Assembly (NCBI GenBank): GCA_003327425.1
Contig: QOQW01000005.1
Span: 124,001 to 188,000 of the forward strand
Reading direction: 5' to 3'
DNA: 64,000 nucleotides
Source of the DNA: Candidatus Ozemibacter sibiricus
Lineage (GTDB): Bacteria; Muiribacteriota; Ozemobacteria; Ozemobacterales; Ozemobacteraceae
Part shown: positions 1 to 9,865 of the stretch, piece after piece
Numbering within the stretch: position 1 is the first letter of the stretch
Layout of the letters: each line of letters opens with the position of its first letter
Notes under the pieces: model-generated
The model's database searches: none
What the model saw: only the letters and a program-made list of their open reading frames with translations
What the model was told of the DNA's origin: nothing
Position numbers and translations under genes: made by a program

Positions 1-1
1 G

Positions 2-1072
2 GCGGCCGAATTCGATGCCCTGATCCGCCGTCTCGACCAGCGGCTGGCGTTGCTGGCCGGAGGGCTGCTGCTCCTGGGGGTCGGGGCGGCGTTGCTGGCC
101 GGTCGGGCGTTGCTGCGGCCTCTGCAGACGCTGCAGGCGGGGCTGGCCGCCATGGCGCGACAGGATTTCCGAGTCCGGTTGCCGGTCCAGACCGGGGGGA
201 CGTTCGAGCTGCAGCGCCTGCAGGAACGCTTCAACCAGGTTATGGCCGATCTCGAAGACCTGCAGATCGCCCGCACCGTGCAGGAAGGGCTGTCCCCCAG
301 CGCTCCTTTGTCTGGCTCCGGGTGGCGTCTGGCTGGCCAGTGCGTGGTGGCGGCCCGCCTGGGCGGCGATTTCTACGACTGGTTCCTCGATGCGGCCGGG
401 AACGTCTGGCTGGCCATCGGCGATGTGGCCGGGCACGGGGTGCCGGCCGCTCTGGTGGCAGCCACGGCCAAAGCCGAGCTGGCCATGCATGCCCGGCCAG
501 GGTGCCGGCCCGCTGAGGTGCTGCAGGTGATGCATCGGGGGTTTCTGCGCAATGCCGGCCGATTCCGGCCCATGACGTTCTGGCTGGGATGCCTCGATCC
601 TCAGAATCGGCTCCTGGAGTTCGCCGCGGCGGGGCATCCGTATCCGATCTGGCAGCCCAGCGCAGGGGCGGCCTGCGATATCGGCCAGCCCAGCATTCCG
701 CTGGGAGCGACGACGCGGCCGCGGTTCCATGGCGGGACGCTCGATCTGTCGGTGGGAGGGCGGCTGGTGCTGTATTCGGATGGGCTGGTTGAGGTTCCGG
801 GGCTTCAGGGTGAGATGCTCGGCTACCAGAGGTTTCGCCAGCTCTTGGAAGGGGGGACTGGCCTGGCCTTGGCCGAATTCCTGACCATGGTCTTCGATCG
901 GGCCGCCGCCTGGAGCGGTTCGGCGGTGCCGGCCGACGATCAGACGCTGGTCGTGCTCGAGGTCGACCCGTCGGTCTCGCCCCCACCGTCGGGAAGGAAG
1001 ACGACGAGCGGCGGGCCGGTGGCAGCACCTGCACTCGCGGCGAAGCCCTCAGGGAAGGAGGGAACCGTATGA
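2..1072 (+). CDS. SpoIIE-type PP2C phosphatase with HAMP domain, 5' end outside window
   Basis: The frame is open from base 2, so the gene starts upstream of the window. A hydrophobic segment (LLLLGVGAALLAGRALL) is followed by a HAMP-like linker (RPLQTLQAGLAAM...) and then a PP2C/SpoIIE serine phosphatase domain. The metal-binding signatures are visible: GGDFYDWF, IGDVAGHGVPAAL, YSDGLVE and DDQTLVVLEV. Members of this family dephosphorylate anti-anti-sigma (STAS) proteins in partner-switching pathways. The missing N-terminus is probably a periplasmic sensor with another membrane segment (inference). The stop codon overlaps the next start (ATGA, 1069-1072), so the two phosphatase genes are translationally coupled. 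Confidence 0.88.
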   Translation, partial: AAEFDALIRRLDQRLALLAGGLLLLGVGAALLAGRALLRPLQTLQAGLAAMARQDFRVRLPVQTGGTFELQRLQERFNQVMADLEDLQIARTVQEGLSPSAPLSGSGWRLAGQCVVAARLGGDFYDWFLDAAGNVWLAIGDVAGHGVPAALVAATAKAELAMHARPGCRPAEVLQVMHRGFLRNAGRFRPMTFWLGCLDPQNRLLEFAAAGHPYPIWQPSAGAACDIGQPSIPLGATTRPRFHGGTLDLSVGGRLVLYSDGLVEVPGLQGEMLGYQRFRQLLEGGTGLALAEFLTMVFDRAAAWSGSAVPADDQTLVVLEVDPSVSPPPSGRKTTSGGPVAAPALAAKPSGKEGTV

Positions 1073-4000
1073 ACAGCGCCCGGCGCCTGTTCATCGGGGT
1101 GTTTCTGCTGGCGGGGCTGGCCAGCGGGTGGGGCTGGGGTTGGTGGCAGGCCCAGCTTCGCCAGGAGGCCGCGGCCGATCGTTTGCGCCGCCTGCTGCAA
1201 GAGGCCGAAGGGCGGGCCCAACCCAGCCGGTTGTTCGAGCCCCGGATGCGGGCCATCGTGCGCCGTTGCCTGGGGGCGCCGCTCGATGCGGCGTTGCTGA
1301 ACGAACTGCGGCGCCTGCCGCCACAGCGATTTTCCGTCTTCCTCTTCGATCACCGAGGTCGGATGTGGTCGCGGCGGGCCTGGGGGATCGCGGATCCCCC
1401 GAAGGTCTGGCGACCCTCGGATCTGCGGGGGGTGCGCTTCCAGGAGGTTCCCTTCATCGCTTTGATGGAGAGCCTGTTCCGAGAGCTGACCTTGCCGCTG
1501 CTGCGCCCGCAAGGCTCCCGGACCTGGCAGTTCGAGGGGTGGGAGGTCGCTCTCGAGATGCAGTTGCAGGGGCTGCCCGGCCGGTTCCGTACGCTGGTCG
1601 ACAACCAGCAGGCGGCCGACATGGCGCTGTGGGACTGGCGCCCTAGAGTGGGCCCCGAGCGGGTGGCGGGGGTGCTGGTCCGCGGGTGTCTGCCCGCCGA
1701 GCAACGCCATCTCCTGGTCAGGACGTACCTGGCGGCCCTGCGCCGTCGGGGCCACCAGGTCTGGTTCCATGACCTGGGAGCATGGCGCGGGGAGCCCCGC
1801 GGCCGGCCGTCGGCCATCGGCCCGGCCAGCCTGGCAGCGGTCATCGACGCTTGTCTGCGCGGGCCCGGCGACCTTTTCGACCTCGATGGGCAACAGATCG
1901 TCGGCGTGCCGTTCGAAGATCGTTTCCTGCTGTGCGGGCTGGTCCCGACGCCGGCCGTGGTGATCCCGCGCTGGTGGTTGTTCTTGATGGTGGCTGGTCT
2001 GGCTCTCGCCTGGCGGCTGTCGCTGGCCGGTTCCCCTGGGCTGGGCTTCCCCTGGCGCCTGGGCACTACCATGGCCGTGGTCCTGGGGCTGGCGGTCGGG
2101 ATTCCCCTCCTCCTCATCGCCTGGTTCTGGCAGGGGTTCGCCGCCAACCGCACCGCGGCGGCCTGGGCCCGCTCGGCGCAGGAGGCCGAACGGCATCTGA
2201 TCGAGATCGACAGCCGGTTCCCGGCCTGGTTGCGCGGCCTCGAAGCCCGTCTTCAGGATTGGGCGAACCGATTTTCCCAGGAGCTGGCCAAGGGCTGTCC
2301 CCCCCTGCTGCCGTTGCCGCCCGACCACCCGCTGGGCGAGCGGGGGCGCGCCTTTCCTCCCGGCAGTCCGCTGGCCCGTCTGGTCGATGAGACCATCGCC
2401 ATGGAGCGGCAGGGCCTGTTCGATACCCTCTTCCTGGTGAGTTCGCAGGGCCTGGTTCTGCGCGATCTGTCGCTCGAGAAGAAGGGATCGCGCCGGTTAT
2501 CGCTGCTGCCGCGGCGGGACCGGGTCCGCCAGCTCCTGTGCCGGATCGAACGCGGGGGCGACCGGCATCTGACCGTGGTGCGGGAAGTTTTGCGAGCCCC
2601 CCCGGAAGGCCTGAACTGGCGGGCCTGGAACGATCTGCGGGATACCCGGAGCCCGGCGGTGGCCCGTCATATCGCCGAAGCCATGCGGGAATTGCTGCGC
2701 CATAGCGGCCTGCTCGCCGAACCGACCGGACCGCGCGGCGACGCCCGGCAGGAGACGGTCGCCGTGATGATGGAGACGATGCCCGGCTTCCTGGGCTGGG
2801 ATCCCATCCGCCGGCTGGCCTCCAGTCTCGGTCGCATGATCGGTCTGTCGATGGAGGGGGTGACCTCGCGGGGGTGCGGATTTGCCCTGCTCGGCCCGAC
2901 CGGGCGGGCCGAGTTCGGGGCGATGGCCTTCTACGCCTCCACGTTGCCCGAGGAAACCTATTTGCGGCAGGTTCTCAGCGAGCGGCCGGCCGGCGCCCCG
3001 GCCGACCGGCAGGTGCTGGCCCTGGCCCTCGATCCCAACACGCCGCATCTGCCCCGGCCGTTCCTGCACCGCCGCTGGGGTCGGCTGCCGTCCTTCATCG
3101 TGCCGCCCCGGCGGAGCTGGAGCGGGCGGTGGCGGGACGAGGCCGGCCGTTCGTTCCTGCTGGTGGCCGTCCGTCCTTCTCAGATCCAGGGCTACCTGTT
3201 GCTGGCCTTGCTTCCGGAAGCGCGGGTGGCCGAGGCGGTGACCGCTCTCCACCGTGAGCTCGGTCTGGCCGGGCTGACCCTGGCCCTGCTGCTGGGACTG
3301 GTGGGGTGGCGTTTGTGGGCCGGGGTCGGCCGCCCGGCGCAAGCCATCATGGCCGGGCTCGATGCCATCGAGCAACGGCGCTGGACGCATCGCATTCCTC
3401 CGCTAGGAACGGGCGACGAATGGGACCAGTTGGCGACGGCCTTCAATGGGGCCCTGACCAGCCTCGAGGAACTGGCCGTGGCCGGCATCGTCCAGGAGAA
3501 GCTGCTGCCGCAGGAGCCGGTGCAGGTCGGCGGCTGGCGGTTCGAAGGGCGCAGCGTGATGTCGAGCCAGGTCGGCGGCGATTATTTCGATGCGCTGCCG
3601 ACGCCTGGCGGGTGTCTGGCCTTCGTGGTGGGGGATGTGGCCGGCCATGGGGTGCAGGCCGCCCTGGTCATGGCGGTCATGCGGTCAGGGTTCGGGGCGG
3701 TGGTGGCGGCCGGCCTCGAGCGGCCCGCCGCCATCCTCGACCGGTTGAACGACCTGCTGTTCCGGGCGATCCGGCAGCACCCGATGATGACCATGCTGGC
3801 GGGGGTGGCTCATCCCGACGGGCGGCTGGTCATGGCCAATGCCGGGCAGGTGACTCCCCTGCTCTGGGAACCGCCCCGCGATCACCCCTCGCCAGGAATG
3901 ACCCCGGCCGCCGCCAGGCATGAGCCGAGCCGGACGGAAGAAGCCACGCTGGCCCCGGCCCCGGCCGCGGCGGCCGTCGGAACGGTCCGCCCCTTGCGCG

Positions 4001-4290
4001 CCCTGGTCGGTCTTCCCCTGGGCATCCGCCCCAGCGGGAGGCCGCGGGCGGAGCACGAACTGACCTTGGCTGGTCCCGTCCGCCTCATCCTCTGTTCCGA
4101 TGGTGTGATCGAGGCGCGCAATCCGGCCGGCGCCTGCTTCACGCTCGACGGGCTGGCCGCGGCCGTCGCCAGCCTGGGGGCTCGTCCGGCGCCGGCCATC
4201 ATCGCGGCCGTGCAGGAACGGTTGCGGGCGTTCGCGGCCGGTCGCCCCTGGGAGGACGATGTCACGGTCGCCGTGCTGAGCCGCGAGTGA
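1069..4290 (+). CDS. Large membrane SpoIIE-type PP2C phosphatase with HAMP domain
   Basis: This 1073-residue protein begins with a membrane segment (about residues 5-25). Further hydrophobic segments lie near 300-320 and 335-357, then a long extracytoplasmic-like region and a last membrane helix near 730-752. A HAMP linker follows, then a SpoIIE phosphatase domain with GGDYFDALP, VGDVAGHGVQAAL, CSDGVIEA and EDDVTVAVL, so the metal ligands look intact. A proline/alanine-rich insertion of about 60 residues interrupts the phosphatase domain before its final third. The gene overlaps the upstream phosphatase by 4 bp and is probably in one operon with it. The ligand sensed by the large N-terminal part is unknown. 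The likely target is a phosphorylated STAS protein, but none is adjacent. Confidence 0.9.
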   Translation: MNSARRLFIGVFLLAGLASGWGWGWWQAQLRQEAAADRLRRLLQEAEGRAQPSRLFEPRMRAIVRRCLGAPLDAALLNELRRLPPQRFSVFLFDHRGRMWSRRAWGIADPPKVWRPSDLRGVRFQEVPFIALMESLFRELTLPLLRPQGSRTWQFEGWEVALEMQLQGLPGRFRTLVDNQQAADMALWDWRPRVGPERVAGVLVRGCLPAEQRHLLVRTYLAALRRRGHQVWFHDLGAWRGEPRGRPSAIGPASLAAVIDACLRGPGDLFDLDGQQIVGVPFEDRFLLCGLVPTPAVVIPRWWLFLMVAGLALAWRLSLAGSPGLGFPWRLGTTMAVVLGLAVGIPLLLIAWFWQGFAANRTAAAWARSAQEAERHLIEIDSRFPAWLRGLEARLQDWANRFSQELAKGCPPLLPLPPDHPLGERGRAFPPGSPLARLVDETIAMERQGLFDTLFLVSSQGLVLRDLSLEKKGSRRLSLLPRRDRVRQLLCRIERGGDRHLTVVREVLRAPPEGLNWRAWNDLRDTRSPAVARHIAEAMRELLRHSGLLAEPTGPRGDARQETVAVMMETMPGFLGWDPIRRLASSLGRMIGLSMEGVTSRGCGFALLGPTGRAEFGAMAFYASTLPEETYLRQVLSERPAGAPADRQVLALALDPNTPHLPRPFLHRRWGRLPSFIVPPRRSWSGRWRDEAGRSFLLVAVRPSQIQGYLLLALLPEARVAEAVTALHRELGLAGLTLALLLGLVGWRLWAGVGRPAQAIMAGLDAIEQRRWTHRIPPLGTGDEWDQLATAFNGALTSLEELAVAGIVQEKLLPQEPVQVGGWRFEGRSVMSSQVGGDYFDALPTPGGCLAFVVGDVAGHGVQAALVMAVMRSGFGAVVAAGLERPAAILDRLNDLLFRAIRQHPMMTMLAGVAHPDGRLVMANAGQVTPLLWEPPRDHPSPGMTPAAARHEPSRTEEATLAPAPAAAAVGTVRPLRALVGLPLGIRPSGRPRAEHELTLAGPVRLILCSDGVIEARNPAGACFTLDGLAAAVASLGARPAPAIIAAVQERLRAFAAGRPWEDDVTVAVLSRE

Positions 4291-4339
4291 TCGGACCGGC
4301 ACGGGTGGTCAGAGACCGGGAGCGGTGCCGGCCCGGCCG

Positions 4340-7207
4340 TCAGGGTTCCCCGGGCGGCCGCCGCGGGCGCCATTCCCGGCAGAGTCGCTGCGCTTCGAGT
4401 TCATCGGGCGGCAGCAGGCGGGGGCGGCCGAAGCCCATCCAGGAGGGGCGAGTCAGCGCGTCGCGCCGTTCGGCCGCTTCGGGCAGGGCGGCCGCGGCCA
4501 GGTTGTACCATTTGTAGGCCTGGATCAGGTCGCAGGGAACGCCGGTGCCCTCTTCGGAGAGGATCCCCATCAGCAGCTGGGCGGGAGGATGTCCCTGGTC
4601 GGCCGCGGCCAGCGCGAGCCGCGCGGCTTCGGTGGCATCCTTGGGGATGCCGCGCCCTTCGAGGAGCATTTCGGCGAGGCGCACCTGGCCTACCGGATCC
4701 CCGGCGGCGGCCGCCGCCTGGAACAACCGGGCGGCCTCGGCCAGGGCTGTCGGTGCAGCCGTCCGGGAGCCGGTGGGGCCGGCCGCGGCCAGCAGGAGTT
4801 CGCCGAGGGCGGCCTGGGCCCGGGGGTGCCCGCTCTCGGCCGCCTTCTGGAGCCACATCCGAGCTTTGTCGAGGTGGCGAGCGACCCCCCGGCCCTCGGC
4901 GAACATCGCGCCGAGCCGGTATTGGCTGGGTGGGTGACCGAGGTCGGCGGCGCGCTGGAAGAACTCGAGGGCTTCGGCGAAGGTCTCCCGGGCCAGGTGC
5001 ATCTCGCCCAGGGCATGGAGGGCGGCGGGCTGCCCCTGGCCGGCCGCTTTCATCAGCCACTTCTCCGCCTCCTTCGGATTGGTGCCCGGCCAGGAGCGAT
5101 CGTTGAGCAGCAGGCCCAGTTCGAGCTGGGCCTCCAGGTCGCCCCGTTCGGCGGCGCGTAAGAAGCAGCGCGCGGCGAGGCCGGGATCGCGCGCGACCCC
5201 GCCCGGGCGGCCGGTGAGCGCCAGCCGGCCCAGCTGCAGCCAGGCGGCGGGCAGGTCCTGGTCGGCGGCCATCTGCAGGAAACGCTGCGCCTCGAGCGGG
5301 TCGGCGGGCGAGTCGGCCCTGTCCTGCAGCAGCAGCAGGCCGAGGCGCAGCTGGGCCCGCGCATGGCCGTGCTCGGCGGCCCGGCGGTACCAGAAGGCCG
5401 CCGCCGCGGCGTCGGCGGGCCCGCCCTCGCCTCGTTCCAGCAGTTCGGCCAGGCGGCACTGGCATTCCTGGTTCCCTTGTTCGGCGCCCTGCTGAAAGCA
5501 ATGGCGGGCCTGCTGGGGATCGGGAAAGCGCCCTTCGGCCGCCAGGCTGCCCAGGTGGAGCCAGGCCTCGGCCCTGCCCAGGTCGGCGGCCCGGCGCAGC
5601 CAGTCGCGGGCTTGCTCGAGATCGCGGGGGACGCCCCGCCCCGACTTGTACAAAAGACCGAGCGCCTGGCAACAGAGGGCGTCTTTGCGGCGGGCCCCCT
5701 GCGAATACCAGAAGAAGGCCTGGGCGTCGTCGCCTTTCTTCTGGGCCTGCTCGGCCAGGACGACCATCTCGGGGGGGCGCACCTTTTCGGCCAGCAGATC
5801 GAGCCGCAGGCTGGCCAGCGGATGGCCCTGCCGCACGGCCTGGGCGTAGTAGGCGTAGGCCTGGGCCAGATCGCGCGGCACGCCTTCGCCCTTCTCATGC
5901 AGTTCGGCCAGCGCGAACTGCGCTTCGGCATGGCCGCTGTCGGCGGCCTGGCGATAGAGAGCGAGGGCCTGCGCCGGGTCGCGGCGGCCGCCCTGGCCGG
6001 TCAGCAGCAGGTCGGCCAGATGCTTGCGGGCGGCGGCATCGCCGCGTTCGGCGGCGCGCTGCCACCAGAAGGCCGCTTGCTCCGGATTCCCGTCGTCGCG
6101 GGCCTGCAGGCCGAACGCCACCAGTTCGCTGGTCCGCAGGGCCGACAGCAGCAGGTCGAGGGCGGGGCCGGCTTCGGCCTCGCCCCCGGCCTGGGCGGCC
6201 CGGTAGTGGTGCAGGGCGCGGGCCACGTCGCGGGGCCCGCCTTCGCCAGTGGCGTAGATGCGGCCCAGGTAGAGGTGGGCGAGCGGCAGATCGTGCCGCG
6301 CCGCCTTCTGCAGCAGGTGGAAGGCCCGCTGGCGATCGCGGTCCCCGGCCGGATTGTCATAGTACCAGATGCCGAGCATGCACTGGGCTTGCGGGTGGCC
6401 GTGGGCGGCCGCTTTCTGCAGCCACTGCAGACCTTCGCCCTCGCCGAGGAGGCACTTCCCCTCCAGATCCATCTGGAAGAGCTGGAACTGCGCTTCGGCA
6501 TGGTGGCGGCGGGCGGCCCGCTCGAACCACTCGCGGGCTTTGGCGAAGTCGCGCGGCACGCCCGCGCCTTCCAGCAGATGCAGGCCCAGCAGATACTGGG
6601 CCTCGACATGACCGCCTTTGGCCGCCCGGCTGAACCACTGCACCGCTTCGACCGGCGCGCTTTCCACCCCCTGCCCGGTGCGGAACAGCAGACCCAGGCG
6701 CACCTGGCTGTCGAGGTCCCCCTCCTGGGCGGCGCGCCGCAGGCGGTCGATCTCGGCCGGCGCCGGCGGGCGCGCGGGGCTGTCGGGAGCCGGACTCGCC
6801 GCGGTGGCTGGCGCCTCGGCGAGCGGGGCGCCCGGCGCCGTGGGCACGGGCGTGACGGCGGGGGCGAAACGGACGCCCAGCGCTTCGGCCCAGGTCTGCA
6901 CGCTCCAGGCCGCCAGCGTCTCGGCGAGGTTCTGGCGCCGGGCCAGACGGTGGGCCAGCTCCCGGCGCACCAGATCGGACAGGGGCTTGCCGCGCAGATC
7001 GAGCAGTTCCTGCGGGATGCGCTCCCGCCAGGCGGCCAGCAGGGCCTGGCGTTCTTCGAGCTGGTCGGGCAGGACCGCTTCCAGCCGCTCGCGCACCAGC
7101 AGGGGATCGTCGAGCAGGCCGGGGCCTTCCCGCGCGATCAGTTCCTGCAACCGAGCGCGCGGCGAGGGGGCAGAGGAAGGCCTGGTCGCGCCTGGCCGGT
7201 CAGCCAT
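4340..7207 (-). CDS. Sel1-repeat protein, last gene of the srf operon
   Basis: This 955-residue protein is made almost entirely of Sel1-like (TPR-related) helical repeats, roughly 18-20 units from about residue 150 to the end. They carry the typical A-x-x-x-L-G-x-x-Y/L-x-x-G-x-G-V-x-x-D pattern (for example GAGVPRDFAKAREWF and GRGVPRDLEQARDWL). The first 110 residues form a separate helical module ending in WSVQTWAEALGV, a type I associate with multidomain bacterial signalling proteins but cannot name. No signal peptide is visible. It starts 27 bp after the srfC stop on the same strand, so it is probably cotranscribed. A scaffold or protein-interaction role is inferred from the repeats and the operon position. 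Confidence 0.88.
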   Translation of the reverse strand: MADRPGATRPSSAPSPRARLQELIAREGPGLLDDPLLVRERLEAVLPDQLEERQALLAAWRERIPQELLDLRGKPLSDLVRRELAHRLARRQNLAETLAAWSVQTWAEALGVRFAPAVTPVPTAPGAPLAEAPATAASPAPDSPARPPAPAEIDRLRRAAQEGDLDSQVRLGLLFRTGQGVESAPVEAVQWFSRAAKGGHVEAQYLLGLHLLEGAGVPRDFAKAREWFERAARRHHAEAQFQLFQMDLEGKCLLGEGEGLQWLQKAAAHGHPQAQCMLGIWYYDNPAGDRDRQRAFHLLQKAARHDLPLAHLYLGRIYATGEGGPRDVARALHHYRAAQAGGEAEAGPALDLLLSALRTSELVAFGLQARDDGNPEQAAFWWQRAAERGDAAARKHLADLLLTGQGGRRDPAQALALYRQAADSGHAEAQFALAELHEKGEGVPRDLAQAYAYYAQAVRQGHPLASLRLDLLAEKVRPPEMVVLAEQAQKKGDDAQAFFWYSQGARRKDALCCQALGLLYKSGRGVPRDLEQARDWLRRAADLGRAEAWLHLGSLAAEGRFPDPQQARHCFQQGAEQGNQECQCRLAELLERGEGGPADAAAAAFWYRRAAEHGHARAQLRLGLLLLQDRADSPADPLEAQRFLQMAADQDLPAAWLQLGRLALTGRPGGVARDPGLAARCFLRAAERGDLEAQLELGLLLNDRSWPGTNPKEAEKWLMKAAGQGQPAALHALGEMHLARETFAEALEFFQRAADLGHPPSQYRLGAMFAEGRGVARHLDKARMWLQKAAESGHPRAQAALGELLLAAAGPTGSRTAAPTALAEAARLFQAAAAAGDPVGQVRLAEMLLEGRGIPKDATEAARLALAAADQGHPPAQLLMGILSEEGTGVPCDLIQAYKWYNLAAAALPEAAERRDALTRPSWMGFGRPRLLPPDELEAQRLCREWRPRRPPGEP

Positions 7208-7234
7208 GCCTGCAGCCCTGGTGCGACGCGGGCG

Positions 7235-9865
7235 TCAAGCCCGGGCGGCGGCCCGCGGGGTGAGGGCGGCGTCGAGGATCTGCTTGAGGAGGGCGTTGCT
7301 GGCCTCGTCGGCGACCTCGTCCTCGGCGATGTTGTTGCGATAGAGCCGGAGCAGGGCGCTCGTCCAGTGCTTGTACAGATGCAGCCCCGGGTAGGCCTTG
7401 GGCGACAGCGTGGCCTTGGGGGGGCCGTCGGGAATGGGCGGGCTTTCGCGCGGTTCGCCGAGTTCCATGACGAACTGATTGAGCAGCGAGGCGGTGGCGA
7501 CGGCCTGGATCCGCATCAGGCGGGGCGCGTTGGTGGCGTTCAGGTGCCGGTCGCTGTCCTCGGCGATCTTCTCGTACAGATGCTTGCGAAAGGCGCCTTT
7601 CATCAGCTCCTGGGCGACGTCGCCCAGCCATTCGGCGTCGAGGCCGATGGCGCGCTGGAAGTCCAGGTCGGTGGTCAGGCGGACCAGCTGCTCCTCCCAC
7701 TTCCGCAGGACCGCCTGGGCGAACAACTCGCCCTTGCGGGTGGGCGGGCGTCGGTCGCCGCCCGGGCCCGGGCCGGTGGCCGGGGCGGCCGGGCCGGCCG
7801 GCGAGGCGGGGGCGGTGGGGATGCCCTCGATGGCGAAGGCTTCGGCGTCGAAGAGCTGAGGCCCGGCGGGCGGTGCCGTCTCGGCGCTGGGGCCGGGCGG
7901 GCCGCTCTCGTCGAGCATGGGGTTGAGAATGGCGTCGTAGATGGCGGCGACCGCCTTCTCGGACAGGGCGAACCGGTCGCGGTCGAGCAGGAAGGCCAGC
8001 GAGTAATGGGTCGGCATCGCCTTGACCAGGGCGGCCAGTCGCTGCCGGGCGCGTTCCTCGGCGGCGGCGCGGGCCTCGGCGACGTCATCGCCGACATAGT
8101 AGGGGCGCAACTGGGCCTTGACCTCGGCCAGGATCGCCTCGAGGTTGGCGGTCAGCTGCCGCACCTTGGTGTGCGGGTCGATGGTCCGGCGGATGGCTTC
8201 CTTCAGCCAGCCGATGCCGCAGTGATCAGGGGTGGCGGCCTGGTCCCAGGCGGTTTCGGGCGACGGGAAGTGGGCTCTGACGAGCGGGTGGGCCAGGTAC
8301 ATCCCCCGGGCTTCGTCGAGGTAGGCCTGGTCGATGGGGAACTCGCGGCCCTGGGCATCGCGGCCGAAGATGGTCTGCTGCACGTTGGGATTGCGCACCC
8401 AGAAGCAGTTGCGGAAGGGGCCCTGCGGATCCCAGTGGGTGACCCAGTCGCCGGCCCGGCCGAAGAACTCCTCGAAGTTGGTGCGCAGCCGGCTCGACCA
8501 GCGCACTTCGTGGCTTTCCCCCTTCTTCTTGACCAGGTCCTGGTCGAACTTGGTGAAGACGTGGAAGAGCGTCACCGGCTTGCTGGCTCGCTCCTCGGGC
8601 GTGGCCCCGTGGCTCCATTCGACCCATTTGTTGATCATGTAGGGGAGCGATTTCGCCTCCTGGTTGCCGCCCTCCTGGCAGAGCACCAGGCCCGTGATGT
8701 CGCGTTCGTCGCTGGTGCAGTCGAACAGGTAGGCCACCTTGCCGCGCAGGAAGACCTCGCTGAGCGCCAGCGGGTCGTTCAGCTTGAGGTTGTCGAAGGC
8801 CTGCTCGCGCGATCGGGCGCCCGGGAAGTCGAGAACGTCCATCTGATCGAGCAGCGAGGGGCCGAGGTCGGCCGGCACGCACAGGATCAGCTCGCGGGTC
8901 AGGGCGCAGACGGTGCTGGTATCCATTTCGAGCCGCCCGCCGTCGGCGAGGGCGAGCACGATCTTGCGGTTGCCGGGCCGGGACAGCCCCGCCAGGCGCT
9001 GCACGTCGATGATGCTCTTGTCGCGCGGCAGCAGCGCCTCCTCGAACAGGCCGACCACCTGGGCGCCCAGTTCGCCCAGGGCGAGATGCAGCGACCGGTA
9101 GAGTTCGGTCAGTCGGGGGAACCTGCCCCACAGCCATTCGAGGTAGGGAATCTGCGTCTCGAACGGCAGGAAGCGGATCTCATCGTGGAAGACGCCCCAG
9201 TAGTTGATGTCTTCGAGGGCCTTGGCGAACTGGTTGCGGAAATGGCGTTTGACGTAGTCCTGGATGTCCCAGACGTCGGCTTCGGTGAAGATCGGGGTCG
9301 CTTCGGGCGTGCGGCCCTTGATCGAGGCGCGCAGCTTCGACAGCTCGTCGGCCGAGGGCAGGAACTCCGACTGGCACTCGAACAGGAAGCCGTTCATGAA
9401 GATCTTGATCAGGTCGGTGCGGCTGAGCAGGCGGGCCAGGATGCTGCAGCCCTTGACCGTCGCGTAGGGCCGCTTGGTGAAGCGGGTGACCAGGGCGGTG
9501 CTCTCGCGCCCGCCGGGCGGATTGATGTGATCGAGGTAGTCGCGCGGGGCGGGGGGCGCCCCGGCCGGATTGGTGAAGACTTCGAGCGGGCGCTTGTCGT
9601 CGCCTTTGACCAGCTCCGAGATGAGGAACGATTTGCCGCACTGGCTGGCCCCGAACACCCCTAGGGCGATCGGCCGGCGAGCCGACGCCTGGATCTTGCG
9701 CACGGTCGCCCGCTTGCCGTTCAGCGATTTTTCGAGGAACGACCGCAACTGGGCGGGGGCGAGGTAGCGCCGGGCCCAGTCGCCGCCGGTGGCCAGCAGC
9801 CCGTCGAGCCGCTCGGCCTTGTCGATGACCTCTTTCTCTTCGGGGCGGAGGCCGTCCATGCTCAT
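7235..9865 (-). CDS. srfC: SrfC-like putative virulence factor with P-loop GTPase motifs
   Basis: This 876-residue protein resembles the SrfC (putative bacterial virulence factor) family, whose exact function is not established. It carries a P-loop, GASQCGKS, at residues 72-79. A DFPG motif at 346-349 fits a G3 site, and TKFD at 438-441 fits a G4 NKxD-type site, so a dynamin-like or other large GTPase fold is plausible (inference). A proline/alanine-rich linker sits near residues 650-700, followed by a helical C-terminal part. Its start overlaps the end of the upstream srfA-like gene by 4 bp (9862-9865). SrfA, SrfB and SrfC are normally encoded together, which supports the assignment. Confidence 0.75.
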   Translation of the reverse strand: MSMDGLRPEEKEVIDKAERLDGLLATGGDWARRYLAPAQLRSFLEKSLNGKRATVRKIQASARRPIALGVFGASQCGKSFLISELVKGDDKRPLEVFTNPAGAPPAPRDYLDHINPPGGRESTALVTRFTKRPYATVKGCSILARLLSRTDLIKIFMNGFLFECQSEFLPSADELSKLRASIKGRTPEATPIFTEADVWDIQDYVKRHFRNQFAKALEDINYWGVFHDEIRFLPFETQIPYLEWLWGRFPRLTELYRSLHLALGELGAQVVGLFEEALLPRDKSIIDVQRLAGLSRPGNRKIVLALADGGRLEMDTSTVCALTRELILCVPADLGPSLLDQMDVLDFPGARSREQAFDNLKLNDPLALSEVFLRGKVAYLFDCTSDERDITGLVLCQEGGNQEAKSLPYMINKWVEWSHGATPEERASKPVTLFHVFTKFDQDLVKKKGESHEVRWSSRLRTNFEEFFGRAGDWVTHWDPQGPFRNCFWVRNPNVQQTIFGRDAQGREFPIDQAYLDEARGMYLAHPLVRAHFPSPETAWDQAATPDHCGIGWLKEAIRRTIDPHTKVRQLTANLEAILAEVKAQLRPYYVGDDVAEARAAAEERARQRLAALVKAMPTHYSLAFLLDRDRFALSEKAVAAIYDAILNPMLDESGPPGPSAETAPPAGPQLFDAEAFAIEGIPTAPASPAGPAAPATGPGPGGDRRPPTRKGELFAQAVLRKWEEQLVRLTTDLDFQRAIGLDAEWLGDVAQELMKGAFRKHLYEKIAEDSDRHLNATNAPRLMRIQAVATASLLNQFVMELGEPRESPPIPDGPPKATLSPKAYPGLHLYKHWTSALLRLYRNNIAEDEVADEASNALLKQILDAALTPRAAARA

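Noticed and set aside
5363-9664. A plus-strand open frame of more than 1400 codons opposite the srfC and Sel1 genes
   Set aside because: High GC removes stops in antisense frames. The product is low-complexity and matches no family, whereas the minus-strand proteins have clear motifs.
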